This document shows, piece after piece, positions 1 through 7,687 of a stretch of 17,298 bases of DNA (its first letter is position 1; each line of letters starts with the position of its first letter). The translations under genes were made by a program, and so were the position numbers. Under the pieces are notes generated by a model that was given only the letters and a program-made list of their open reading frames with translations, searched no databases and was not told where the DNA came from. This DNA is from HRBIN23 sp046294495 (GTDB lineage Bacteria > Chloroflexota > Dehalococcoidia > Lucifugimonadales > HRBIN23): NCBI GenBank assembly GCA_046294495.1, contig JBKBKV010000040.1:1-17298 (forward strand). Reading direction: 5' to 3'.

Positions 1-470
1 AAGGCTGGCACCACCGTCATAATCACGGTGGATGGGTAGGCGGCAGTCCCGGCGGGGATGTAGATACCTACCCGTTCCAGGGGGACGAAGGCTTCCCCCC
101 ATCCCTTCTGGAAGTCCACCCAACTACGGGGGAGACAGGAGAGGTGGTAATCTATTGCCCGTTCCCAGGCTGTCTCCAGGGCCGAACGCAGGCGCCTGGG
201 GAGGCTACGAAGGGCGTCCTCGCATGCCTTGGGGGGCACCTCCAGGGCGTCAAGGCTAACGCCGTCCAGGCGCTGGGTGTAGGAGCGCACGGCCGCATCG
301 CCCTGCTGGCGCACATCGGCCAGGATACGCTCTACGGCCTCGCGAGGGGATATAGGGCGTCCGAAGGCCTGGGCCAGGCGCTGGGCGGCCTCCTGGGGGA
401 GTTCATATTCAAAAAGGGGGCGTCGGGTAAGAGCCGTCCTGGCGTTCTCATAGCCTTTCACGATACGCAT
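1..470 (-). CDS. hisD: Histidinol dehydrogenase, N-terminal part (cut by window edge)
   Basis: HisD catalyses the last two oxidation steps of histidine synthesis, histidinol to histidinal to histidine, with NAD+ and a zinc site, in the cytoplasm. Only about the first 156 residues are inside the window. The recognisable part is near the left edge: a stretch reading RVGIYIPAGTAAYPSTVIMT, which matches the family signature RVGLYVPGGTAxYPSSVLM, followed by the expected Pro-Ala. Upstream lies the helical N-terminal arm typical of the family, with AVERILADVRQQGDAAV. The ATG at 470 is preferred because AAAGGAG lies 8 nt upstream; a GTG at 479 overlaps that ribosome site. The start overlaps the end of the preceding phospholipase-like gene by 13 bp, so the two are probably translationally coupled. 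The zinc and catalytic residues are beyond the edge and cannot be checked. Confidence 0.93.
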   Translation of the reverse strand, partial: MRIVKGYENARTALTRRPLFEYELPQEAAQRLAQAFGRPISPREAVERILADVRQQGDAAVRSYTQRLDGVSLDALEVPPKACEDALRSLPRRLRSALETAWERAIDYHLSCLPRSWVDFQKGWGEAFVPLERVGIYIPAGTAAYPSTVIMTVVPA

Positions 471-1210
471 GAGAGCCACTCCTTTGCTACCTGGAGCCAG
501 GCGCGCTGACATTCCTGGGCGAAGCGGGTTATCTCTCGGGGTGCCACCTGGGCAGAGAGGTATGCTAGCCAGGTGGCTGGGTTGTGAATGAACTCTTCAG
601 CGAGGCGCTGGGCGAATGGGTTGCCATTGGGGAAGAGGCGGCGGGTGTAGTTGCGCAGGCGCTCCCATGAGAAGGCCCTGGTGCACACCTCCTGGACAAT
701 GGCGCGCCAGCGGGCCAGGTCATCCCGTTGCAGGAAGCCCACCTCCACCTGGGCTTCACTATTGTCTAGCAAGGGGACGAGGGTCTGCACCAGTGGGAGG
801 GAGGCCTGGTCCAGGTTGAGTTGCAGGGCGCGGTCAAGCACCAGGCCCTGGGCTGGCTCGGGGAACAGGTGGGGGTTGGCAAAGAAGGGGCGAAAGATCA
901 GGACAACCCACGCCATATCGGCGATTAGGTGTGAGAAGTAGCCCAGCAGGAAGGCGCGGGTGGGTTCGGGGAGGGCGATGGCCTGGCGGAGGGAGGGGTG
1001 GGTGTGGAAGAGGCCCTTTATGCCCGCCGTGATCTCCTGGCTGGAGAGGGGGGCGAAGTGGGTCTCGTCCCGCTGTGCCCTGGTCATGGCACGGATGTCG
1101 GGGGCGGTGGCACCCAGCAGGAAAGGCCCCTGGTGGCGACGCGGGAGGGGGTCTGGGAGGCGCTGGGCGCTTTCCCAGGCCAGGGCCAGGTGGTAGATGA
1201 GGTTGGGCAC
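458..1210 (-). CDS. Zinc-dependent phospholipase C-like protein inside the his operon
   Basis: A 250-residue protein resembling the bacterial zinc-dependent phospholipase C/S1-P1-type fold (Zn_dep_PLPC family). The pattern of metal-ligand candidates fits: His7 in IYHLALAWES, Asp38 in LLGATAPDIR, His51 in ETHF, and His94 and Asp98 in GYFSHLIADMAW. No signal peptide is visible, so a cytoplasmic location is likely and real lipase activity is doubtful; many family members are uncharacterised hydrolases. It starts at GTG 1210 with a strong AGGAGG site 6 nt upstream; the site overlaps the hisG stop codon. It ends by overlapping hisD by 13 bp. The tight coupling places it in the his transcript, but no known histidine step calls for such an enzyme. 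The family assignment is by motif and moderately sure; the substrate is unknown. Confidence 0.75.
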   Translation of the reverse strand: MPNLIYHLALAWESAQRLPDPLPRRHQGPFLLGATAPDIRAMTRAQRDETHFAPLSSQEITAGIKGLFHTHPSLRQAIALPEPTRAFLLGYFSHLIADMAWVVLIFRPFFANPHLFPEPAQGLVLDRALQLNLDQASLPLVQTLVPLLDNSEAQVEVGFLQRDDLARWRAIVQEVCTRAFSWERLRNYTRRLFPNGNPFAQRLAEEFIHNPATWLAYLSAQVAPREITRFAQECQRAWLQVAKEWLSCVS

Positions 1211-1220
1211 TCGGGTCCTC

Positions 1221-2243
1221 CTACAGGGCGTCCAGGGCCTTCAGCAGGCGCTGGTATGCCTGGCAGGTTTCCTGGAAGAAGTAGGAGGGCTGTGAAACGG
1301 TGATGCCGTTTCCCCCCATAAGACGCAGGTGCTCCACGGCCTCCATAAGGCTCTCCTTGGGCACCAAGATGGTTACAGCATACCAGCCCCGGCCGTCGGC
1401 GCTGAAGACGGGGGCTACAGTAGGGCCTTGCACGCCTGCCAACTCGCGCCGGCGGAGCACATGGGTTGCCACCGCTTCGGCCGATTCCCCCTGGAGGTTG
1501 GCTGTAATCTGGAAGCATTCCCGAGCGCGCAAGTGGGCCTCCATGCGCTCCATAAGCAGGCGTGCCAGGTCCAAGCGCTGGGCATCCTCCTTCAGGCGCC
1601 GGAGGTTTCCGATGAGGCAAGCCTGGGAGGAGAGGATAACAGCATCTGAGAGGGGTTTGAGGCGGTTCTCCCGCAAGGTGGTGCCGCTGGAGGAGATGTC
1701 TACGATGAGGTCTGCGAAGCCCACGGCGGGGGCTACCTCCAGGGTCCCGCTGGAGGGGACGATGGTGAAGTAGTTGATCCCTTTCTGCACCAGGAACTGC
1801 TGGGCCAGGCGAGGGTATTTGGTGGCGATGCGCAGGTCTCTCCCCTGTTCCCGGAACTCCATAGCCAGGTCGGCCAGGTCGGCAGTGCTAGTTACATCCA
1901 CCCAGGCGTCGGGCACGGCCACCACCAGTTCACACTTGCCGTAACCCAGGTCTTCTATAAGCACCGCCCCAGGCCCCCCTTCCCGGTGGAACTCCAGGAA
2001 GCGGTCCAGGCCCACGATGCCCAGGTCGGCGGTGCCGTCGTCGACCTTAAGGGGTATATCGGCGGTGCGCTGGAAGAGCGCCAGCACCCCGTGCACTCCC
2101 CCCAGGTGGGCCGTGTAGCGTCGGGAACTGGAGCGTTCCACCGGGAGGCCACACGAGCGCAAGAACTGGAGGGTTGGCTCGTGCAGTTCCCCGTCGCTGG
2201 GGATGGCCAGGCGCAGGCGGTCATTGGGGCCAGATGTGTTCAC
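1221..2243 (-). CDS. hisG: ATP phosphoribosyltransferase, long form with regulatory C-terminal domain
   Basis: HisG performs the committed step of histidine synthesis, joining PRPP and ATP to give phosphoribosyl-ATP. The 340-residue product has the type-II periplasmic-binding-like catalytic fold: an N-terminal RLRLAIPSDGELHEPT strand-loop, GIVGLDRFLEF near residue 78, and the PRPP-binding loop DISSSGTTL at about 182-190. Residues about 255-325 resemble the ACT-like HisG_C domain (GPTVAPV, then MEAVEHLRLMGGNGITV) that gives histidine feedback control in long-form enzymes. The GTG at 2243 is preferred because AAGGTGG lies 5 nt upstream; GTG 2252, three codons earlier, sits too close to that site. 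It overlaps the end of hisZ by 23 bp. Long-form HisG normally works without HisZ, so the pairing here is unusual. Confidence 0.93.
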   Translation of the reverse strand: MNTSGPNDRLRLAIPSDGELHEPTLQFLRSCGLPVERSSSRRYTAHLGGVHGVLALFQRTADIPLKVDDGTADLGIVGLDRFLEFHREGGPGAVLIEDLGYGKCELVVAVPDAWVDVTSTADLADLAMEFREQGRDLRIATKYPRLAQQFLVQKGINYFTIVPSSGTLEVAPAVGFADLIVDISSSGTTLRENRLKPLSDAVILSSQACLIGNLRRLKEDAQRLDLARLLMERMEAHLRARECFQITANLQGESAEAVATHVLRRRELAGVQGPTVAPVFSADGRGWYAVTILVPKESLMEAVEHLRLMGGNGITVSQPSYFFQETCQAYQRLLKALDAL

Positions 2244-3630
2244 GGGAGCCACCTTTGTGCACCACCACTATAGCCCTTCCCTGCCTTGTCCACCGTTCTA
2301 TCTCGTCCTTTTGTAGGGGGGCAAAGGCCACCTCCACTGCACTCCCTCCCAGGCGCAAGGCTTCCGCGGTGCTGACGGCGTGGGGGTAGGCATCGGCATC
2401 GCTGGGGGCCACCAGCACCCCTCGGGGGGTGCGTCGCAAGGGAGGGTGGGGCGAGGCATCCATGAGGCGTTCCAGGGATAGGGCGAAGCCCAGGGCAGGG
2501 ACATCCTCTCCGCGCCCTAGGGCGCCCACCAGGCCGTCGTAGCGCCCTCCGCCTCCTATTATCTGCCCTGTTGGCTGGTGGTAGATGTCAAAGATAACGC
2601 CCGTATAGTAGGCGATGTCTCGCACCAGGGCCAGGTCTAGCGCTATGGGGATGTTGGGGGTGTGGTGCACGGCCAGGCTTTCCAGGAGGGCCTCCACTGC
2701 CAGCAAGGGGGTTGGGTCCAGCCCCCACTGGCGCACTAGGGCATAAGCGTTTTGAAGCGTGGGGGTGGGCTGGCCCCTTAGGCGGGCCAGGTCGGAGAGG
2801 AAGCGGATGGCATCCTGGAACTTTTGGGGGTTATCCAGGGAGCGGAGTTTGCGGGCAAGGCGGGCCAGGATTTCCTCCCGTGTGCGCCCCCCGAAGCGTG
2901 GGGAGACCCCCTCCTCCCCTTCCCCTGGTGATGTGGAGAGGGCATCGCCGTTTAGCGTAGAGGCGATGGCGTCCAGGTCGTTGGGGAGGCTGGCCGAGCG
3001 GAAGAGACCTATTCCCTGGGCCTTCTCCAGCAAACGCTGAGGGCCTTGCGCTTCTGCGCGCAAGAGGGGTAGACCGCTCAGAAGCAGGGTCTGGGCGCGA
3101 GGGGAGAGGCCAAAGGGGGCCAGCAGGCTGTGCAAACATCCCATATGCCCTACCGAGAGGACAAACCCCTCCCCTTTCAGGGCGGCTACGCACTCCTGGG
3201 CCAGGGCCAGCAGTTCCGCATCGGCTCGGGGTCCTGATGCCCCGATAAGTTCGGCTCCCACCTGGGTAAACTGGCGCAACGCCCCGGGGTCAAATCGGAA
3301 GACAGGCCCCACATAGTGCCAGCGCACAGGCAGGGATAGGGTGGGGCGGGCCTCCAGGAAGTGGCGGATAACGGCAGGTGTGAACTCGGGGCGCAGCGCT
3401 ACAGCCTGCCCCCCAGGGTCGGTAAAGGAGTAGAGGCGGGTTATCAGTTCTGCCCCCGACTTGCGGAGAAAGAGGTCGGTGTGTTCCAGGAGAGGGGTGT
3501 CTATCCAGGCATACCCATAGCCCCAGAGGACTTGCTGAAGGGCTTCTATGGCTGACTGGCGCCGTAGACACGCCTCTTCATCCCAGTCCCGCATCCCAGC
3601 CAGGCGGGGGAGAGGTAAGCGTTGCACCAT
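2221..3630 (-). CDS. hisZ: HisZ, ATP phosphoribosyltransferase regulatory subunit (HisRS-like)
   Basis: This is a 469-residue class II histidyl-tRNA synthetase paralogue. HisRS landmarks are present but altered. LRPEFTP at 79-85 replaces LRPEGTA. Motif 2, from FRFD at 111, is about three residues shorter than in HisRS and lacks the Glu and the GRxR loop. The histidine-A motif reads LVRDIAYYTG (335-344) instead of LVRGLDYYTG. GGGRYDGLV and GFALSLERL (motif 3) are kept. A shortened anticodon-binding-like domain follows (residues about 402-469). These losses argue against tRNA charging and for HisZ, which binds HisG and senses histidine. It directly precedes and overlaps hisG. The ATG at 3630 is chosen because homology begins there; the open frame upstream runs into the DUF72 gene. 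The ribosome site is weak (GAGAG), and a candidate promoter lies just upstream. A true HisRS is the less likely alternative. Confidence 0.82.
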   Translation of the reverse strand: MVQRLPLPRLAGMRDWDEEACLRRQSAIEALQQVLWGYGYAWIDTPLLEHTDLFLRKSGAELITRLYSFTDPGGQAVALRPEFTPAVIRHFLEARPTLSLPVRWHYVGPVFRFDPGALRQFTQVGAELIGASGPRADAELLALAQECVAALKGEGFVLSVGHMGCLHSLLAPFGLSPRAQTLLLSGLPLLRAEAQGPQRLLEKAQGIGLFRSASLPNDLDAIASTLNGDALSTSPGEGEEGVSPRFGGRTREEILARLARKLRSLDNPQKFQDAIRFLSDLARLRGQPTPTLQNAYALVRQWGLDPTPLLAVEALLESLAVHHTPNIPIALDLALVRDIAYYTGVIFDIYHQPTGQIIGGGGRYDGLVGALGRGEDVPALGFALSLERLMDASPHPPLRRTPRGVLVAPSDADAYPHAVSTAEALRLGGSAVEVAFAPLQKDEIERWTRQGRAIVVVHKGGSREHIWPQ

Positions 3631-3642
3631 GTTCTCTCGGCT

Positions 3643-3672
3643 ATTGTAGCGGAGCAGGGGGATGAGGGGCAA
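3643..3672 (-). promoter_or_regulatory. Possible promoter of the hisZ-hisG-PLC-hisD block
   Basis: In the 68-bp gap between the DUF72 stop and the hisZ start, the minus strand carries TTGCCC (3672-3667) and TACAAT (3648-3643) separated by 18 bp. The -10-like box ends 12 nt before the ATG, which would give a very short leader and fits the weak ribosome site of hisZ. It was judged by consensus only. It would separate the histidine block from the heme/iron block. Confidence 0.35.
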
Positions 3673-3698
3673 TGGTGGGTCTCTGCCCCCTTGGCTTC

Positions 3699-4442
3699 CT
3701 ATCCCCCCAGCATCTGGCGCAGGCGCAGGGCGTCGCCCACGGCGGCCGCCTGGGCGTCGTTGTTGAAGTAGGCCCATATGGGGCGCCAACCCTCGCTTAG
3801 GGCCAAAAGGTCGTGCGCCCACCCGCGAAGGGCTTCGTCAGAGTAGGAGCCCCAATACAGCCCACCCGCGCCGTGGAAGCGCACATAGAGGAAGCCCCCT
3901 GTTGCCACACGGGGGCTGGGGAAGTCCACCATGTCCACCAGGCAGAGGGCTACGCTGTAGCGGCGCAACAGGTCATATACCTCTGGGGAGAACCAGGATG
4001 GGTGGCGGAACTCCATGGTGTGGAGAAAGTCTTGGGGCAGGCGGGAAAGGAAACCCTCCAGGCGGTGGGTGTTGAGCCGCATAGTTGGGGGCAGTTGGTA
4101 GAGGATGGGCCCAAGCGCCTCCCCCAGGGGGCGGATGCGCTCCAGAAATAGGGTGAGTTCGGGACCTCCCTGAAGGCGTTTGATGTGGGTGATCCACCGG
4201 CTGGCCTTCACGGCGTAGCGGAAGCCAGGGGGCGCTTCCTGCGCCCAGGTGTGCACCGCCTCCTCTGTAGGCAAACGGTAGAATGGGGCGTTCAGTTCCA
4301 CGGTGCAGAAGCGCTGGGCGTAGTAGGCGAACCAGCGGCTGGTGGGCAGGTTGTTAGGGTAGAAGAGGCCCAGCCAGTGGGCGTAATGCCACCCGCTGGT
4401 GCCAACCCAAACGGCTGGACGGCCTTGTGCAGTGGCGGCCAT
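3699..4442 (-). CDS. DUF72 (YecE-like) family protein
   Basis: This 247-residue protein belongs to the DUF72/YecE family, predicted TIM-barrel proteins of unknown function. Family marks are the N-terminal VWVGTSGWHYAHW with FYP soon after, VELNAPFYRLPTEEAV, FRYAVKASRWITH, ILYQLPP, MEFRHPSWF, and a late WAYFNNDAQAAAV that matches the conserved Y(F/V)xFNNdxxAxAvxnA pattern. Full length for the family. It starts at ATG 4442, three bases after the stop of the ferritin-VIT1 gene, with GGGGGG 6 nt upstream as the ribosome site, so the two are almost certainly cotranscribed. No signal peptide or membrane helix is visible. The family call is secure; the biochemical role is not known, and the position beside an iron transporter is suggestive only. 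Confidence 0.92.
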   Translation of the reverse strand: MAATAQGRPAVWVGTSGWHYAHWLGLFYPNNLPTSRWFAYYAQRFCTVELNAPFYRLPTEEAVHTWAQEAPPGFRYAVKASRWITHIKRLQGGPELTLFLERIRPLGEALGPILYQLPPTMRLNTHRLEGFLSRLPQDFLHTMEFRHPSWFSPEVYDLLRRYSVALCLVDMVDFPSPRVATGGFLYVRFHGAGGLYWGSYSDEALRGWAHDLLALSEGWRPIWAYFNNDAQAAAVGDALRLRQMLGG

Positions 4443-4445
4443 GTG

Positions 4446-5651
4446 CTACCCCCCTGTAGCGGGTGCGCCCAGAAGCCCTGGAAGCACCGTCCCCAGCCCA
4501 TACCCCAGCAGACCAGACAGGGTGCCCAATAAGAAGACCTCTAAACCCGAGAGGAGGGGGTTGCGCCGCGTCCAGCGCGTCTTCCCGGCGCCGATGGCGA
4601 AGAGGGCCAGGCCAGTGACCCCCAGAGAGGCGGCCAAAGCGGGAAGACCCATCAAGAAGAAGTAGGGGAAGAGGGGCACGACGGCCGCCAGGATGTAGGA
4701 GAAGCCCATGGCTAGGGCGTCTTTGAAGGGGCTGGCCTGGGCTATCTCTGGGCTGATGCCCAACTCCTTATCCAGCATGGTGCGGAGCCAGGCCTGCTTG
4801 TCCTGGGCTGTGCGCTGGGCGCGGGCAACGGCCTCCTCGTAGGTGAGGCCCTCCGCCCGGTAGAGTTCTACCAGTTCGGCCATCTCCTCGGCTGGGGAGC
4901 GCTCTATCTCCTCCTGCTCGCGGGCAATTTCGGCCTGTAGCACCTCCTTCTCGGCCTTGGATCCCAGGTAACTACCCATGGCCATGGAGAACGTTCCCGC
5001 CAAAGCCGAGGCCATGCCGGCAATAATCACAATGTGGCGCTGGGTTAGGGCGCCGAAGACCCCTGCCAGCAAAGCCACCGTGCTGATAAGGCCATCCTGC
5101 ACTCCGAACACCACTTCTCGGATGCGGGTAAGGGAGGCTATGCGTTCCCTTTCCCCACGCACCTCCTGGCGTGCCCGCTCCAGGAGGCGGGCCGGTAGGG
5201 CGAGGCGCCACGGACGCACCTCCATCAGGGCAGGGGGTGGGCCCTGGGGCTCTAGGTCTTTTAGTCCCATACGGCGGGCCGCCTCCTGGAAGATGTGCAG
5301 GTGCTGTTGCTCCCGTTCCCAGGCCAGGGTGAAGGTGGCAACGGCATCTTGTCGCCCCTCCTCTTGGGCTTCCCGAATCATGCGAGGATACATAGTGGCG
5401 ATTTCCCTGGCCTCGTCTTGAAGCACCCGGCGCAGGTTTTCCTCGGTGGTGCCGATGGCGCCCAAGGTGCGCAGGTGGCTGATGGCGTGGGCCGTTTCTG
5501 CACCAGCGGCCTCCAGGAACACCTGGGCCACTTCGGGTTTGCCCTCCTCCAGGGCCTTCAGGGCGTAGGCGGTGTAAAGGCGGTTGGCCTTGGCCTCCCC
5601 CATAAAGGCCATCCACAGGTTCAAATCGGTGCGGCTGACCCCTTGTTCCAT
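4446..5651 (-). CDS. Rubrerythrin-VIT1 fusion iron transporter (MbfA-like)
   Basis: A 401-residue fusion. Residues 1-130 form a four-helix ferritin-like domain with a di-iron ligand set: Glu19, the ExxH at Glu52/His55, a Glu at about 80-83, and a second ExxH at Glu114/His117. Residues about 175-395 are a VIT1/CCC1-type transporter: VFGVQDGLISTVALLAGVFG, a second helix with MASALAGTFSMAMGSYLGSK, a charged cytoplasmic helical hairpin (about 233-300) that in VIT1 binds metal, then three C-terminal membrane helices. This is the architecture of membrane-bound ferritin A (MbfA), which in rhizobia exports iron and protects against iron and peroxide stress. The same role is inferred here. ATG 5651 has GGAGG 7 nt upstream. 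It lies downstream of heme A synthesis genes, giving an iron/heme theme. No Fur- or Irr-type site was recognised. Confidence 0.92.
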   Translation of the reverse strand: MEQGVSRTDLNLWMAFMGEAKANRLYTAYALKALEEGKPEVAQVFLEAAGAETAHAISHLRTLGAIGTTEENLRRVLQDEAREIATMYPRMIREAQEEGRQDAVATFTLAWEREQQHLHIFQEAARRMGLKDLEPQGPPPALMEVRPWRLALPARLLERARQEVRGERERIASLTRIREVVFGVQDGLISTVALLAGVFGALTQRHIVIIAGMASALAGTFSMAMGSYLGSKAEKEVLQAEIAREQEEIERSPAEEMAELVELYRAEGLTYEEAVARAQRTAQDKQAWLRTMLDKELGISPEIAQASPFKDALAMGFSYILAAVVPLFPYFFLMGLPALAASLGVTGLALFAIGAGKTRWTRRNPLLSGLEVFLLGTLSGLLGYGLGTVLPGLLGAPATGG

Positions 5652-5673
5652 ATATCCGCCTCCACGGGGTGGG

Positions 5674-5823
5674 TTATTCCCGCCGCGTTAGCAGGGTAGT
5701 GGTAAGGGCTACCAGGCCAGCAACCAGCCCTACCAGGAGCAGTGTGAGCATGGCCAGGGCGAGAGCCTGCCCCTCCTGGGGGGTAGCCACGGCCAGGGCG
5801 CCGGGGATGCTTGCTGTCCCCAT
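5674..5823 (-). CDS. 49-aa single-pass membrane protein, unrecognised
   Basis: A short open frame encodes a 49-residue peptide. It has a small polar N-terminus (MGTASIPGALAVATPQEGQ), one strongly hydrophobic helix at about residues 20-44 rich in Leu, Val and Ala, and a basic end TRRE, predicting one membrane span with the C-terminus inside. It is supported as a gene by a near-perfect ribosome site, AAGGAGG, 8 nt before ATG 5823, and by its fit between neighbours: 28 bp after ctaA-ctaB and 22 bp before the ferritin-VIT1 gene. No family was recognised. Its position suggests a small subunit or assembly factor for a terminal oxidase or for the iron transporter, but that is inference. It is easily missed by length cut-offs. 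Confidence 0.72.
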   Translation of the reverse strand: MGTASIPGALAVATPQEGQALALAMLTLLLVGLVAGLVALTTTLLTRRE

Positions 5824-5851
5824 GGCTTCTGCCTCCTTGTGTGGGTGTGCC

Positions 5852-7687
5852 TTACGGCCCTGTAAGGCTTCGGTCTATCACCAGTAAGAGGAAGAGCAAG
5901 GCCAGGTAAAGGCTAGAGTAGCGGTAGAGCCTAGCGGCGTGCTCAGGGCTGGGGGAGCGGTAGAGGGAGAAGGCCATAACCACGAAGAAGACGCCCAGGA
6001 TAAGTGCGCCTACCAGATATACAGGGCCAAAGAGGCGCACCGCCACAGGGAGGAGGCTTACCCCCAGAAGCAGTAGGGTGTAAAGGAGTATCTGGAGGGC
6101 AGCGCCTTTCTCTCCGGCAACCACGGGGAGCATGGGCACCTGGGCGGCGCGGTAGTCCTCCTTGGCCATAATGGCCAGGGGCCAGAAGTGGGGGGGTGTC
6201 CAGAAGAAGACGATGAGGAAGAGGAAGAGAGCTGCTGGTTCTATCCGTCCTGTTACGGCCGTCCATCCAATAAGAGGCGGGAAAGCACCTGCCGCCCCCC
6301 CAAGCACAATGTTCTGGGGGGTGCGGCGCTTCAGCAGATAACTGTAGACCACCACATAGTAAAGGAAGGCGACCCCTGCCAGCAGGGCGCTGACCCAGTT
6401 GACCCATAGGGTGAAGACGGCCAGGGAGACAGCCCCCAGGCCCGCCCCGAACCAGAGGGCTTCCTCTGCCCCTACCAACCCCGCCGGGAGGGGGCGCCCC
6501 CGCGTGCGGGCCATTTGGGCGTCCAGGTTCCTGTCCAGATAGGAGTTCAAGGCGCCTGCTCCCCCTGCGCACATGGCACCAGCCAGGAGGGTAACCGCTA
6601 CTCGTTCCCACGCCACCTTCCCACCGCCCGCCGCCAGCATCCCTGCCAGGGTTGTTACCAGTAGCAAAACGATGACGTGGGGCTTGGTTAGCAAGAGGTA
6701 GCCTCGTAAGGGGCGCAACAGGGAGGTTACTGGCTCCTGCAAGGCCCATGGGGCGCCGCGCCAGGTAAGCCCCACCAGGAAAAAGGCCCAGGTGAAGACG
6801 CCCGCTGCTCCCACCAGGTGGGCAACCCTAGACCATACCGGCAAGAGCCAGAGTTTGTTGGCTATGCCAAAGCCTGCCTGCGCTACCGCCATGAGTGCCA
6901 AAGGTATGGTAAGGGCTGTCGGGCCTATAGAGGGGTTGCGCCAAGCCTGCACCGTTACCCACGCTACCAGCATCCCCACCAGCACCGCCGACGCCCAGTG
7001 GAGGCGGTCCACCTCCTGTAGGCGGGCTGCCTCCAGGCTCTGGGGGGGATTGGTGCAGAGAGGGAAGGGGACACACGCCAGGGCGGCGCCAGAGCGGGTT
7101 ACATATGCCCCGGTGAGGACGAGCAGGAAGGCTGCTATGCCCAGGGCCAAAAGTGCTGCCCTGTAGCCTGTATTTCGGCTTGCGAGGGGTTCTAAATGCT
7201 TGGCCAAACCGCTGGTGTAGGCAGTTAGCACTGCCAGGGACCCCAGCAGGGCCATGGCCACCCCAGTATGTGCCAGGGCCACCACACCGTGCAGTTCTGT
7301 AAGCACTGTGAATGCCCCCAAGCCTATTTGCACCACCAGGAGCGCTCCGGGGAGCAGGGCCAGAAGGAGGTGGCGTCGGGAGGAGGCCCATCCGAAGGCG
7401 GCGAGGGTCATTAGCCCAAGGGAAAGGGTGGAGAAGGCTACTGTCAGGCGATGAAGATACTCCAGCCAGGCGTGGATGTCGGGTGGGGGGATGATGCGCC
7501 CATGGCAGAGGGGCCAGTCGGGGCATCCAAGGCCTGACCCCGTTACCCGCACGATCCCCCCCATAAGGGTTGCCAGGAGGAAACTCACCAGGGCAGAGCG
7601 TGCCAGGAGTGGAAAGGCCCCGCTGCTCCACGCCTGAAGGCGTGCACGGACTGTAGGGGCTACCCTAAGGAGTGCACTTCCCATCAC
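5852..7687 (-). CDS. ctaA-ctaB: Fused heme A synthase / heme O synthase (CtaA-CtaB)
   Basis: A 611-residue polytopic membrane protein joins both steps from heme B to heme A. Residues about 25-315 are CtaA/Cox15: GGIVRVTGSGLGCPDWPLC with the Cys55/Cys61 pair, ExxHR at 76-80, His133 and His140, a second Cys pair (205 and 211), and His230 and His290, matching the four heme-ligating His positions and two Cys pairs of the family. Residues about 325-611 are the UbiA-type farnesyltransferase CtaB/CyoE: NxxxDxxxD at 381-389, ARTRGRPLP, LKRRTPQNIVLGGAAGAFPP and FFWTPPHFWPLAI. The product implies an aa3- or caa3-type oxidase elsewhere. Adjacent GTG (7687) and ATG (7684) codons compete as start. The ribosome site is poor, and TACAAT ends only 7 nt before the ATG, so leaderless translation is possible. 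It is 22 bp downstream of the 108-aa gene. Confidence 0.95.
   Translation of the reverse strand: MMGSALLRVAPTVRARLQAWSSGAFPLLARSALVSFLLATLMGGIVRVTGSGLGCPDWPLCHGRIIPPPDIHAWLEYLHRLTVAFSTLSLGLMTLAAFGWASSRRHLLLALLPGALLVVQIGLGAFTVLTELHGVVALAHTGVAMALLGSLAVLTAYTSGLAKHLEPLASRNTGYRAALLALGIAAFLLVLTGAYVTRSGAALACVPFPLCTNPPQSLEAARLQEVDRLHWASAVLVGMLVAWVTVQAWRNPSIGPTALTIPLALMAVAQAGFGIANKLWLLPVWSRVAHLVGAAGVFTWAFFLVGLTWRGAPWALQEPVTSLLRPLRGYLLLTKPHVIVLLLVTTLAGMLAAGGGKVAWERVAVTLLAGAMCAGGAGALNSYLDRNLDAQMARTRGRPLPAGLVGAEEALWFGAGLGAVSLAVFTLWVNWVSALLAGVAFLYYVVVYSYLLKRRTPQNIVLGGAAGAFPPLIGWTAVTGRIEPAALFLFLIVFFWTPPHFWPLAIMAKEDYRAAQVPMLPVVAGEKGAALQILLYTLLLLGVSLLPVAVRLFGPVYLVGALILGVFFVVMAFSLYRSPSPEHAARLYRYSSLYLALLFLLLVIDRSLTGP

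Noticed and set aside
3631..3822. 64-residue N-terminal extension of HisZ
   Set aside because: It overlaps the DUF72 gene, is Arg/Pro/Gly-rich, and homology begins only at ATG 3630.
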